DNA of 35,030 nt. Source: a virus. The notes under the pieces were generated by a model that searched no databases, was not told the DNA's origin, and was given only the letters and a program-made list of their open reading frames with translations. The translations under genes and the position numbers were made by a program. The DNA lies in the IMG/VR virus record IMGVR_UViG_3300014501_000046, positions 1-35,030 of that record, one strand, 5' to 3'. Below are positions 1 through 8,183 of this stretch, piece after piece (positions within the stretch are counted from its first letter, which is position 1; every line of letters begins with the position of its first letter).

Positions 1-124
1 AGTAACACTTCAGCCGTGTGCAGCGCCGTCCGGCGATTCGGATGACTAAATACGTTGTTCGGCGCATGTAAGGTATTGCGCCGGCGCGGTGCCTCTGCTA
101 CATAATCCGGGATGTCGCTCCGGC
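1..124. other. Left flank, probably outside the phage
   Basis: This stretch lies outside the outermost left-end repeat and holds no gene I can support. A short minus-strand frame opens at an ATG at position 67 and runs off the window edge (22 codons), too short to judge. It is probably host DNA next to the prophage. I could not match a short target-site duplication to the right flank, so the exact junction is unresolved. Confidence 0.35.
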
Positions 125-183
125 TGTAGTTGGGCAAAAAAAATTAGAAATCTGGGCGGCGAGATTAGAAACGGGGCGGGCGC
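125..183. repeat. Left end of transposable phage, transposase-binding repeats
   Basis: Two TTAGAAA cores lie at 144-150 and 165-171, 21 bp apart. The inner one sits in GCGAGATTAGAAA, whose reverse complement TTTCTAATCTCGC occurs almost exactly at 34797-34809 at the other end of the window. Just outside, GGCAAAAA is also matched in inverted orientation on the right. Multiple inverted copies at both ends are what MuA-type transposases bind. A TG at 125-126 could be the terminal dinucleotide, but no target duplication was confirmed. Confidence 0.65.
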
Positions 184-271
184 GCGGGATGAGCCGGCCA
201 TTCGGCCAGCTCGTTTTCGCACGGGTCCTCAATTGTCAATCGACGGGCGTTCGATCAGCCGTCGATCACCG

Positions 272-1840
272 TCACGGACAGACAAAGCCGGCCGTCCAAT
301 CGACCAGCAGGATCACACCGTCAATCGTCATCCCCCGACTCGCCGCGGAGCCGGAGACGGACGGCCACGCCGGCTTGGTCCCGCCATAGATCGTCGCGCC
401 GACAGACTCGCCGAACACGTCGCCGCCCGTCCCCGGCAATGCCGTCGTGTCGAACAGCGACCAGTACCCGTCCACCACGCCAGTGCCATTGTTGTCCACC
501 GTCGTCCATGGCGAACCCAGGCCAAGCAGGTAGGTCTGCATCGATCCGGCGCGGCCCTGGTAGACGCCCTGGCTGCCAAAGCGGCATTCGCAATCCTCAA
601 TTGTCGCGCCGAAGCCGCCCGTACCGCCGCTGAAGAAATAGCTTGCCCCTAGCCCGATCGCGGGGCTGGTGACGCTGCCTGCGGCGAGTGCCGATGGTGA
701 GCCCGGCCAGATCGCATCAGCGGCGGCCATCGCGTCGGCGGCCGTCGCGTAAGACGCGCCGACAGCGAGGTGGGAAGCCCACGTCGTGTCGTAGCCGCCG
801 GTTAAACCAGACATGTCACAGGCGAACGGCGCCGCCGAGGAAAAGGCCGGCTGCCCGGTCATAAAACCAATCAATAAGCGGGACAGGTTGTGGCAGCAGT
901 TGTACAGATCCGTCCAGATCCACGGGCCGTACAGGTCGCCGTGCTGCATCCAATAGGGGGCGCAGTAGTTGTTGCTGCCTGGCGTTTCAGTGGAGCTGAG
1001 AAGGTCGGGCACATCGCCGGGCACGGCGGATGGCGTCCATGTGCCGCCGCCCTGGTAGACGTAGACGCCCTTGTAGACGCCGGCCGTGCCGCCAATCAGG
1101 CCGACTCCGGGAACGGCCGTGGCGTATTGGCCACCCTCATACAAGATCGCCTTCATGCCCACCACCGCGGCCGGCGCGGAGGCGAGGTCCCAGGGAGCGC
1201 CGGTGCCGCCGTACCAGTGATTGCTGAGCGTATTGCCGGTGGCGTAGAAGATCTGGCGGAATCGCTGGCGCGTGAAGGGCAAGTAAGTCACCACGCCACC
1301 GACAGCCGGCGGCGCGGCGACGCCTACCAGGTCGCTGAGCCGCTGAAGAGTCATCATCAGGCCGGGCGGCGGCGAATCGACGTTGTACAGCGGGTAGTAG
1401 CTGTTGGCGGCGACTCCGGCCAGGTTGAAGGTCGGATCGGTCCACACCGCGCCCATCAACACCATGTCGCAAATCGCCTGCTGCATCTCAGCGACCGTGA
1501 AGCTGGTCAACTGCAGCGGGCCTGGCCAGGGGAACGGGAAGGCGGCCGCCGTCATCGCCGAGCCGGTCCCCTGCAGCTCCGTCGCCTGCACGGCCGGCGG
1601 CCCAGCCGAGTAGAGTTTCACTTTGGGGGGCCGCGCGGGATTGACCGGCGGCGCCGTCGTCGGCGTCGCGCCGCCGCCGGCCGGATAGCTGGGCTGAGCG
1701 TAGAACATGCCGCTAACCAGCAGCCGCTCCCAGACGGCTGCGAGAAACGTGTTGTAGAACGACTGGTTCGACCAGTCGTCGGTAGCAGCGTAGGGACCGC
1801 CCCAACCGGGGTTCGTGTGCGTCGGTGTAGGGCTAGGCAT
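272..1840 (-). CDS. Tail-tip or fibre-like structural protein
   Basis: This is the last gene of the late operon, 522 aa, directly inside the left phage end. The start is the ATG at 1840, just behind the stop of the upstream tail gene (1833). The N-terminus is rich in Pro, Thr and Gly, with a second Pro-rich stretch near residue 60. The rest is rich in Trp, Tyr, Gly and Ala, has scattered Cys, and shows no enzymatic motif. No transmembrane segment or signal peptide is seen. Its place after the tape measure and tail-tip genes, and its low-complexity entry linker, suggest a tail-tip accessory or receptor-binding protein. I do not recognise a named family; the function is inferred from position. 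Confidence 0.6.
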   Translation of the reverse strand: MPSPTPTHTNPGWGGPYAATDDWSNQSFYNTFLAAVWERLLVSGMFYAQPSYPAGGGATPTTAPPVNPARPPKVKLYSAGPPAVQATELQGTGSAMTAAAFPFPWPGPLQLTSFTVAEMQQAICDMVLMGAVWTDPTFNLAGVAANSYYPLYNVDSPPPGLMMTLQRLSDLVGVAAPPAVGGVVTYLPFTRQRFRQIFYATGNTLSNHWYGGTGAPWDLASAPAAVVGMKAILYEGGQYATAVPGVGLIGGTAGVYKGVYVYQGGGTWTPSAVPGDVPDLLSSTETPGSNNYCAPYWMQHGDLYGPWIWTDLYNCCHNLSRLLIGFMTGQPAFSSAAPFACDMSGLTGGYDTTWASHLAVGASYATAADAMAAADAIWPGSPSALAAGSVTSPAIGLGASYFFSGGTGGFGATIEDCECRFGSQGVYQGRAGSMQTYLLGLGSPWTTVDNNGTGVVDGYWSLFDTTALPGTGGDVFGESVGATIYGGTKPAWPSVSGSAASRGMTIDGVILLVDWTAGFVCP

Positions 1841-4016
1841 GAGCAAACACCCAACTCCAGATCGGCTGGCTGATGCCCGTCGAGTCTGGCTTGATTAACA
1901 CCTGGTACTGCTGGCCGCCCGGCGGAACGCCGTCGATCGGCGGCGAATACGGTTGCACCGGCGCGACTGGGACAGTCGCGCCGCACTCGCCCAGCGCCGA
2001 GCGCGTCTCCTGCGTCTTGCTCTGGTTGGGGTACGCCTCGCCCTCCTTCTGGCTCTCCAGCTTTTTCACCGCGCCGAGGCTCACCGCGCCGCTGGGCTGC
2101 CACCAATTGAGGATGATGGCGTCTGTCCGCACCGCTTCCTGGTCCCAGCGGATCTCGCTGACCAGGCCGGAGATCTGGGCTGCCTGGAAGCCCCGCGCCG
2201 ATGCGAGCTTGGTGGGGTTGGCGCTGTTGGCCAGGTATTGAGTGGCCAGGTAGCGGGCATAGCTCACCAGCGACGTCTGGTTCTGGTCCGCGCCGTTGTA
2301 GGTGCGGGCCCTGAAGTCGGGGCGGCAAATGACGAACGTGTCGCGAGCCGATGCGTTGCCGTCGAGGGCGTTGTCAATCTCGTCGTTAGTGAGTGCCACC
2401 AGGCTGCCGTTGACGAGCTTGAAGCCGCAATGGAAGTAGCTCGGTACCCAGTTGCCGGCGCTGTCCTGGAAACAATCTTCGTAGGAGACATGGAAGGTCA
2501 TGCCTCCGGACGATACCTCCTGAAAAAAGAGGTCGGGGTCGCTCACGTTGGGCTGGCTCACCTGGCCGATGCGCGTGGCAAGCTGGAAGATGTTGCCTTC
2601 ATTGAGGAACTGCGCCGGCACGGTCAATCCGGTGCTATTGGAGTAAAGGCCAGAGGTCGGGTCCTGCTGCACGACCGACGCGGTCATGTAGATCTCGGCG
2701 GGGTTGCCGCTGTTGTCGAAGGTCGAGGTCAGCATCGGGCTGAGCGCCGGCGGCATGAATGCGCTGGCCATCCGGATGAAGCGGTACGCCTGCTCGGCAA
2801 CGTATGGCGGCTGCCCGGCGAACCCGGCCTGCACGATCGGCGGCAAGCCGCCGACGCCGAACGCGGCGTCGATCGACTGCCACCCCGAACCGCTGTTGAC
2901 CACGAACTCCCAGGTATCGCCGCCGGGGCCCTGGACATCGTCGGTGCAGGTGACGCGCGTCGGGTAAGAGCTGAAGATCACCGCAGCGCCGCGTCGGTCA
3001 AGTGCCGGCACCTGCACGATCGGCAGGGCATCGGCGCCATAGCTGGGCATGTCGCCATCGCCAATTTTGCGGATCTGGCCTGTCCCATCGAGGTTTGGGC
3101 AATAGACACAGTTCGCAAGCTCCAGGAGCTTTTCAAGCTCTGTGGGTGCATGGTTGCCGAACCATTTCGCGTCCTGGGGCGCCGGAGTCACATCGAGGCC
3201 GTCCGGCACGCTCACATTGTTCAGGCCCATCGTCAACAGACACTGGTAGATCATGTCCGTCAGAGTCATCGTCCAGGTGCCGTCGTCAGCCTGCGTGCCG
3301 GTCGGGCTCGGCGTGGGCGTCGGCGTGGGAGTCGGCGTCGGCGTTGGGGTTGGGGTTGGCGTAGGGGTCGCGGTGTCCTGCGGCGGCTGGGGCCGCGTTG
3401 GGTTGATGATGCCGTACCGCAGCCTGCCGCCGCGAGGCTCGACGAATCGATCGCGTGAGTCGCACAGGCTAATGTGATACTCGCTAATGAGCGGCGTGGA
3501 AGTGCCGGGCACCTCGCCGATCTCGCCGATCTGCACGTCGCAGATCGACACGCCTTGGATGCTCACGTCCGACTGTTGGCCACCGGCGCCCATGCCTTGC
3601 GGCGAGCTGTTGTACCAGAGGTCAAGCGTGCCCTGAACGGCGATCACTTTGTTGAGCTTGGCGAACTCGACATAGCTCACCTTCGCGGACCAAACGTTCG
3701 GCTTCAGCCCGGCCGTCAAGACGATCGGCCCCTGCATGGTGATGGCCATCGGCCCGGCGTTTTGAGCGCCCTGCTCAATGGGCTCAAAGGTCACCAGCGG
3801 GGTCGGGGTCGGCGTCGGCGTAGGCGTAGGAGAATCGCCCGCGCCGGCACTTGGGTCACCGGCCGGATCGCCCGTCGAGCCGTCGCCGGCCACCGTGCCG
3901 GCGTCGATGTCGCTCGCGCCGCCGTCCGAGTCGGAGCTGGGGTTGGCCGTCGCCGAAGCCGGCGGCTTGGGCGTGAAGGTGACGATGGCGAATTTGGGTC
4001 CGGGGGTGCTTCCCAT
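1833..4016 (-). CDS. Large tail-tip protein with Thr-Pro linkers
   Basis: 727 aa, ATG at 4016 with AAGGA seven bases upstream. The N-terminal ~60 residues are Ser/Asp/Gly/Pro rich. Thr-Pro repeat linkers at about residues 62-73 and 215-239 separate a first domain (about 75-212) from a long C-terminal part (about 240-727). This arrangement, and the position two genes after the tape measure, fit a siphovirus tail-hub or tail-associated protein. No peptidase or lysozyme motif is evident. The linkers are coded by GC-rich dinucleotide-like DNA prone to slippage, so linker length may vary between relatives. The gene ends 8 bp into the next gene, indicating coupling. Hub function is inferred from synteny. 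Confidence 0.6.
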   Translation of the reverse strand: MGSTPGPKFAIVTFTPKPPASATANPSSDSDGGASDIDAGTVAGDGSTGDPAGDPSAGAGDSPTPTPTPTPTPLVTFEPIEQGAQNAGPMAITMQGPIVLTAGLKPNVWSAKVSYVEFAKLNKVIAVQGTLDLWYNSSPQGMGAGGQQSDVSIQGVSICDVQIGEIGEVPGTSTPLISEYHISLCDSRDRFVEPRGGRLRYGIINPTRPQPPQDTATPTPTPTPTPTPTPTPTPTPSPTGTQADDGTWTMTLTDMIYQCLLTMGLNNVSVPDGLDVTPAPQDAKWFGNHAPTELEKLLELANCVYCPNLDGTGQIRKIGDGDMPSYGADALPIVQVPALDRRGAAVIFSSYPTRVTCTDDVQGPGGDTWEFVVNSGSGWQSIDAAFGVGGLPPIVQAGFAGQPPYVAEQAYRFIRMASAFMPPALSPMLTSTFDNSGNPAEIYMTASVVQQDPTSGLYSNSTGLTVPAQFLNEGNIFQLATRIGQVSQPNVSDPDLFFQEVSSGGMTFHVSYEDCFQDSAGNWVPSYFHCGFKLVNGSLVALTNDEIDNALDGNASARDTFVICRPDFRARTYNGADQNQTSLVSYARYLATQYLANSANPTKLASARGFQAAQISGLVSEIRWDQEAVRTDAIILNWWQPSGAVSLGAVKKLESQKEGEAYPNQSKTQETRSALGECGATVPVAPVQPYSPPIDGVPPGGQQYQVLIKPDSTGISQPIWSWVFAHA
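3302..3372 (-). repeat. Low-complexity (Thr-Pro)n coding tract
   Basis: A run of about twelve Thr-Pro codon pairs in the tail-tip gene, read on the minus strand as degenerate ACC/ACG-CCG/CCC hexamers. A shorter tract of the same kind lies at 3799-3832. Both code for stiff extended linkers between domains. Confidence 0.85.
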
Positions 4017-4018
4017 TC

Positions 4019-4065
4019 AGAGATCCTTCGCTTCGCTCAGGATGACGGCCAAAGCCGTCACCATC
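4019..4065. repeat. Dispersed-type repeat plus hairpin at gene junction
   Basis: GATCCTTCGCTTCGCTCAGG resembles a mobile repeat family familiar from many GC-rich genomes. It is followed by a hairpin with stem GACGGC/GCCGTC and a CAAA loop (4043-4058), extended by outer GGAT/ATCC pairing. The hairpin covers the stop of the upstream tail gene. On the coding strand the repeat contains AAGGAT, which serves as the Shine-Dalgarno of the 1833-4016 gene. Confidence 0.5.
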
Positions 4066-5440
4066 CTGCCTTGATAAAGCCGCCTTGTTGTGACCTGGCC
4101 AGGAATTTCAGACCTGTCCCGTTGACGTTGAACGCCGTGCCGCTCGGCGCCAGCGCCGCCGTCGGCGCTCCGGTAGATACGCCGCCATTGAGCTGCGTCT
4201 GCGTCGACGTCGTGAGGACGCCGATTGTTCCAGGCGTGCCGCCGCTCCCGCCACCGCCGGCCGTGTAGACCACATATTTCCAGGAGGTGCGGTACTGCAC
4301 GCCGTCGCCCAGGTCCTCATAGCGCACGTCCGGCGGCTCAAGGTAGGTGAGGTACAGGGCCGTCGGCGCTTTGAGGTACGCCCCCTGGCAGGTTGCCGAG
4401 CCGCTTTGAGTGAGAGTCTCCACCGTACTGGGACGCTGCACGACGATCGGGTCGGCGCCGGCATAAGTCTTCACCTCGTAGGTATCACTGAACGTGTTGA
4501 TCTCCAGCGACTGGGAAAAATTCATCAGCGGGTTGCCGCCGCCGGCCTGGAGAGTGACGAAGGAAGCGCGGAGCCGGCGCTCGCGGATGTACGTCGTCGA
4601 GCTGCTCTCTTTCCAGATGATCTGATTGGCGGCCGTCGCCTGCTGCATCACCGAATTGCGCAGCCAGGTGAGCATGTCGGTGGGGCTGCCGACAATCACC
4701 AAATCGTAGTCATAGGTAGTGACCAGCCGCTGCTGCTCATCGCGCTCGATCCGCGTGCTGCTGTCCCCATCCACCGCCTCGGCGAGCCCGCTGTTGGGCA
4801 GGGGCGTCGCCGTCTGCCGCGCCGATGTGCGGTAGCTGGCCTTGGTCTTATTGGCGTCTCCCGAGCTTTCGTACACGTACTCGGTCACCCAGTTGGGGTC
4901 CGGAAAAGCCTGTTCGAACTGCGGTAGAACGACGCTCAAAAAGTAGCTGGGGGCGCTGACCCCGCTCACTTCGCCGGTGCGGACGATCTCTTTGAGGTCG
5001 TCGACGCGGACGTGGGTGGAGAGCTTCCAGGTATCGACGGCGCTGGGCGGGTTGCCGATGCCGCGGATCTCGCCGTGGACCTTCAGCCTGAAGTCCATAC
5101 GGATCGGCGTGCCGCCTGGCTTGCAGTTCCATTCGATGTGCGGGCCGCCGTCGGCGCACTGGGCGGCATACAGGGCGAGCAGCGGGTTGCCGTTGATGCC
5201 GCTCACCACGCAGTCTTGCCCGTCGATGCCCAGGTTGGCGTAAGCCGCGGTGAGAGCGGTCGTGAGGTCGGCCGGATCGTCGGCGGAAATATAGCCGTCG
5301 ATTTGCACAGTGATCTTCGTGCCGGTGCGCCCCTCGTTCGCCTTGACGACTGGCACGCTGTCCACCGACACGTTCTCCACCTGGAAGGCGGACGTGCCGT
5401 ACGAGCAGCTCAGCAGCGTCGAGAGGTCGAAGCCAGGCAT
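4058..5440 (-). CDS. Probable distal tail protein
   Basis: 460 aa. The ATG at 5440 overlaps the TAA of the tape measure gene (TAATG), implying translational coupling. The protein is soluble, without transmembrane segments, rich in Ser, Thr, Val and Ala, and has a Gly-rich flexible patch near residue 395. Its place directly after the tape measure is that of the distal tail (Dit-like) or a tail-tip assembly protein in siphoviruses. I see no diagnostic motif, so the assignment rests on gene order and size. At 460 aa it is longer than a minimal Dit (about 250 aa), so extra domains are likely. Confidence 0.55.
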   Translation of the reverse strand: MPGFDLSTLLSCSYGTSAFQVENVSVDSVPVVKANEGRTGTKITVQIDGYISADDPADLTTALTAAYANLGIDGQDCVVSGINGNPLLALYAAQCADGGPHIEWNCKPGGTPIRMDFRLKVHGEIRGIGNPPSAVDTWKLSTHVRVDDLKEIVRTGEVSGVSAPSYFLSVVLPQFEQAFPDPNWVTEYVYESSGDANKTKASYRTSARQTATPLPNSGLAEAVDGDSSTRIERDEQQRLVTTYDYDLVIVGSPTDMLTWLRNSVMQQATAANQIIWKESSSTTYIRERRLRASFVTLQAGGGNPLMNFSQSLEINTFSDTYEVKTYAGADPIVVQRPSTVETLTQSGSATCQGAYLKAPTALYLTYLEPPDVRYEDLGDGVQYRTSWKYVVYTAGGGGSGGTPGTIGVLTTSTQTQLNGGVSTGAPTAALAPSGTAFNVNGTGLKFLARSQQGGFIKAGW

Positions 5441-6606
5441 TAGTGCCGCCCTCCCAGGCCCTTGGCCACAACGGCGCGGTGCGATGCCGTCTTAAACGCT
5501 TCCGTCTGCGCCGTGACCGCCTGTTTCAATTGAGGCGTGATCTTGGCGGCGACCTGGCTGCTGGCCTCATTAGCATCGAAGCCTACATTCAAATTCTGCA
5601 CAGTGACAGTAGTGCCGCCCTTGCCGCCGCCGCCCAAATCGTCGGCGAGCTTGCCCACCTGGTCGGCAGCGTCGGACGTCTTAGCGGCGGCATTCGCGGT
5701 AAGCCCCACGGCGTCGCTTACCTCGAGGATGCCGCTCAACACTCGCAGCAAGGCTTCGAGCGGCGGCAAGGCCAGTTCGGCTCCAACTTTGAGCAACTCG
5801 AGCGCCGGCGGGATCGCCGAGCGGATCACGTCGGCCACGTCCTTCATGATCGCCCCCAGCTCTTCGGTGTGATCGGCCAGGAACTGGAGGATCGGCTCGG
5901 ACGCCGCCCGCTCGATGCCGTCCAGCGCCTGATGCGCCTGCGCCTCCATGGCGATGTAGGCACGGCCGTTCTTGGCGCTCTGGTCATCGACCACCGCGCC
6001 CAGGGCCTCGGCGGTGTCCCCGAACTTTTTCATCTCCTGTCCGGTCAAATTGAAGATCGGGGTCAGTTCCGCGCCGCCGCGGCCCAGCAGCTCCATCTCA
6101 ACGCGGGTGCGCTGGGCCTGGTCGGGGATTTTCTGCAGGCCGGCATGGACCGCCTCGAAGATCCCCTGGGTGTTCCCCAGGTTGGCCTTGAGGAACTCGG
6201 CACTGATGCCCAGGTCCTGGAAGGCTTTCACATTTTTCTCCTGCCCCTCGACAGCGTCCGAGACGTTGCGCTGCAGCAGTTTGAATCCGGAGCTCAGCGA
6301 TTCGACGCCTACGCCGGCATCCTGGGCGACAGCCGACATGCGCGAATAGAACTCGACGCTGACCCCGGCCTTCTCCGCCGCCAGGCTGGCGTTGGCGCCG
6401 GCGTGCCCCACCTCGTCGAACATCTCCAGCAGCGACTTGCCCGCTTCGATCGCGGCGTCGGCCACGCCCAGCAGCGGATCGATCATCGACGCGGTCAGTA
6501 CCGACCCAAAGCCGCTCGCGCCGCCCTCGCCCGCGGAAATGCCAGCCAGGAACGGCGCGATGTCCAGCCCGAGCGAGCCTATCACTGATCCCGCGTCGAA
6601 GCTCAT
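5440..6606 (-). CDS. Tail tape measure protein (short)
   Basis: 388 aa, mostly alpha-helical, Ala/Leu/Glu rich. A hydrophobic stretch near residues 248-290 fits the membrane-active segments of tape measure proteins. The C-terminus carries Gly-Gly-Gly-Lys and a basic end. The ATG at 6606 overlaps the stop of the tail chaperone frame (ATGA). The position directly behind the frameshifted chaperone pair is diagnostic for tape measures. At the usual ~0.15 nm per residue the tail would be roughly 58 nm, very short for a siphovirus. An unlinked second tape measure piece is not seen. Confidence 0.75.
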   Translation of the reverse strand: MSFDAGSVIGSLGLDIAPFLAGISAGEGGASGFGSVLTASMIDPLLGVADAAIEAGKSLLEMFDEVGHAGANASLAAEKAGVSVEFYSRMSAVAQDAGVGVESLSSGFKLLQRNVSDAVEGQEKNVKAFQDLGISAEFLKANLGNTQGIFEAVHAGLQKIPDQAQRTRVEMELLGRGGAELTPIFNLTGQEMKKFGDTAEALGAVVDDQSAKNGRAYIAMEAQAHQALDGIERAASEPILQFLADHTEELGAIMKDVADVIRSAIPPALELLKVGAELALPPLEALLRVLSGILEVSDAVGLTANAAAKTSDAADQVGKLADDLGGGGKGGTTVTVQNLNVGFDANEASSQVAAKITPQLKQAVTAQTEAFKTASHRAVVAKGLGGRH

Positions 6607-6982
6607 ATTGCCGCTCCCAACGGTTTGCCGCCCCTGCCGGCATCGAACGCCGCTTTGGAGGGTGCCAGCAATCCCCGCATGGCAGCCGCCGCCGCGTCGC
6701 CGCTGTAATGCACCGACTGCCGGCCGCCGCCGAGGTCGATCGTCCGCTTGCCTGCGCCCGCGCCTGCGCCAGATGCGCCAGCCTGTGTCGCCATGCGGCG
6801 CTCGGTCCGCCTTCGGCGTGCGTCTATCAGCGTCAAGGCGAGTTCGAGCGGCATCTCTAAGGCCTCACAGATCCGGGTGGCTGGGCAAAACTCCATCACA
6901 GTGACCGCCAACTCCCACGAGCTGACCGCCGCAACTAGCTCTTCATCGTGGCGGTCGCCACTTCCGTAACGACCGCTTGGGA
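6603..6982 (-). CDS. T domain of tail chaperone, made by -1 frameshift
   Basis: This open frame lies -1 to the upstream chaperone gene and has no good start of its own. It is continuous from the slippery heptamer at 6983-6989 through the upstream gene's stop codon (6935-6937) to 6603, about 126 residues. The sequence after the shift is acidic then helical (Asp-Glu-Glu-Leu, then Trp-Glu-Leu), followed by an Arg-rich helix and a Gly/Ala-rich end. In lambda the homologous G-T fusion recruits the tape measure and major tail protein. Here the next gene is indeed the tape measure, overlapping by four bases. The fusion is inferred from frame, heptamer and synteny. Confidence 0.75.
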
Positions 6983-7261
6983 GTTTTTTAGGATGCGGCC
7001 CCGCTGGTAGCCGAGGACCGCGGCGACGACGTGGGAGACGATTGCAGGCGACCAGTCCTCGACCGGCGGCGCCGGCGAGACAAAGAGGTCTCGAACGGTT
7101 TCGTTCTGCCCTTCCCGCGACTGGGCCCCGATCTGCCCCAGGCGGTCAACGTCGGCGACCTGCAACGGCCGCACCGCCCAATTCTTGCCGTCGATGGCCA
7201 GCTCCAGCTCCCAGGGGATGCCGGAGATCTTCGCGATCGCATTGTCGATGTCGTAATGCAT
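6935..7261 (-). CDS. Tail assembly chaperone (G-like)
   Basis: 108 aa from the ATG at 7261, preferred because AGGA lies five bases upstream; an ATG at 7291 is in frame but lacks a Shine-Dalgarno. The protein has the size and mixed alpha/beta look of siphovirus G-type chaperones. It sits between the major tail protein and the tape measure and ends shortly after an A-AAA-AAC slippery site. Most ribosomes should make this short form; a minority should shift to -1 and make the G-T fusion. It is not part of the virion in characterised phages. Confidence 0.72.
   Translation of the reverse strand: MHYDIDNAIAKISGIPWELELAIDGKNWAVRPLQVADVDRLGQIGAQSREGQNETVRDLFVSPAPPVEDWSPAIVSHVVAAVLGYQRGRILKNSQAVVTEVATATMKS
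6983..6989 (-). promoter_or_regulatory. -1 ribosomal frameshift site A-AAA-AAC
   Basis: On the minus strand the zero-frame codons read CTA AAA AAC, giving the heptamer A-AAA-AAC, one of the most efficient -1 slippery sequences known. After a shift, the -1 frame is open to 6603 and passes the zero-frame stop about 46 bases downstream. Position and direction match the conserved frameshift of lambda-type tail chaperones. Confidence 0.8.
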
Positions 7262-7291
7262 GGTGTCCTGTAAACCCGATGGGACGGGCAT

Positions 7292-7482
7292 AATTCAGCG
7301 GGGCCGGGGCGGCCCTTAGTTTGGCGCTAATCCGCTCCCGGCTCCCACTGCGGTGCCTAGCATGCACACGTGTGCATAGCTTACCACACGCTCCGCGCGT
7401 ATCAAGTGCGATAGAGCGCCTGAGCGCCTGCGAGGGATTTGTACGCCTCGCGCGTCATTCCCAAGAGCAATAGGAGTTTAAT
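7292..7482. promoter_or_regulatory. Gap with 16-bp perfect palindrome
   Basis: This 190-bp gap has no minus-strand gene. At 7362-7377 lies the perfect palindrome ATGCACACGTGTGCAT, a typical dimer-binding operator shape. It is about 105 bp upstream of a small plus-strand gene (7483) and upstream of the minus-strand tail chaperone. I see no clean -35/-10 pair. It could regulate the plus-strand gene or serve a host regulator. Confidence 0.5.
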
Positions 7483-7629
7483 ATGGCTCAGACGAGCCCT
7501 TGGCATTCTGTGAAAGAGAGTCATCACCACAACAACACGAAGTGCGGACCTGGGAGCGAGATCCCGCCGCACAATCGCATTTCAGGCACCGGCAACAAGC
7601 CGCTCTGTCGGGATTGCGCTAAAACGTGA
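7483..7629 (+). CDS. Small Cys/His-rich moron protein, opposite strand
   Basis: 48 aa, transcribed against the late operon. The ATG is preceded by GGAG with seven-base spacing. The protein has a His-His-His-Asn-Asn stretch, then Cys-Gly-Pro-Gly, and ends Gly-Thr-Gly-Asn-Lys-Pro-Leu-Cys-Arg-Asp-Cys, a compact zinc-binding layout. Similar tiny Cys-Gly...Cys-x-x-Cys proteins occur in bacteria, function unknown to me. An isolated, oppositely oriented small gene with its own gap and upstream palindrome inside a tail cassette is the picture of a moron: an autonomously expressed cargo gene. What it does for the lysogen cannot be told. Confidence 0.6.
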   Translation: MAQTSPWHSVKESHHHNNTKCGPGSEIPPHNRISGTGNKPLCRDCAKT

Positions 7630-7639
7630 AAACGTGAAC
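7621..7639. repeat. Junction tandem repeat, CACGTTTT type
   Basis: Two copies of AAAACGTG (CACGTTTT on the late-gene coding strand), overlapping the stop of the small plus-strand gene and lying just downstream of the major tail protein gene. The same motif recurs at 18997-19015, 26907-26925 and 29252-29276, always in the same orientation relative to the local minus- or plus-strand operon. Confidence 0.7.
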
Positions 7640-7656
7640 CGGCAGCTTTGGCTCGA

Positions 7657-8172
7657 TCACGCTGTCGGCTCAGACCCCGAGGCCCCCATCCATCCGAACA
7701 CGATCACTGAAGGGGTTGCGAACAGTTTCGACAGGTCGGGATAGATCCACCAATCGACGATCAGCACATCGTCTTTCACTCCGTCGCGGTCGAGCGTCTG
7801 CGGCTTGAGCGGCACGGCCTTGACGAAGTTCTGGTCCTCCGTCGTGGCGCCGAGGTCGTGCGGATGCAGCGTCAGGAGCTGCGCGTAGTTGTATAAGTTG
7901 ATCACGGTGGACGGGTGCATGATCCCAGAATCGCTGGCGAAGGGGTTGATGTTGGTGAACAACGTTGGGCCGACGTCGGGCAGCTCGGTGCGGACGAGCC
8001 CCATGAGCCCGTAGACCCAGTGCCCAAGCACCATCTTTCCCGTGGTTCCCCGCGTGATCGGCTCCACGTTGTATTTGAGTTCGTTGGTCACCTTGTTGGT
8101 CGTGCCCAGAGCGTTGCCGTTCCAGGTCGGGTCCCAAGTAGTGCGGCGGGGAGTATAGGTAACATTGGCCAT
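7657..8172 (-). CDS. Probable major tail (tube) protein
   Basis: 171 aa, ATG at 8172 with GAGG nine bases upstream. A soluble beta-rich protein (many Thr, Val and Asn, with aromatic patches), of the right size for a siphovirus tube subunit. It sits between the tail terminator and the tail chaperones, the standard position for the major tail protein. No sheath gene accompanies it, so the tail is probably non-contractile. The identification rests on synteny and size. Confidence 0.65.
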   Translation of the reverse strand: MANVTYTPRRTTWDPTWNGNALGTTNKVTNELKYNVEPITRGTTGKMVLGHWVYGLMGLVRTELPDVGPTLFTNINPFASDSGIMHPSTVINLYNYAQLLTLHPHDLGATTEDQNFVKAVPLKPQTLDRDGVKDDVLIVDWWIYPDLSKLFATPSVIVFGWMGASGSEPTA

Positions 8173-8183
8173 AATCGGCGTCC

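Noticed and set aside
890-1873. A 327-codon plus-strand frame opposite the tail genes
   Set aside because: Arg/His-rich shadow of the minus-strand tail gene; no start signal.
7483-7629. Treating the small plus-strand frame as noise
   Set aside because: I considered dropping it for size and opposite direction. The Shine-Dalgarno, the Cys/His pattern and the empty gap on the other strand led me to keep it.
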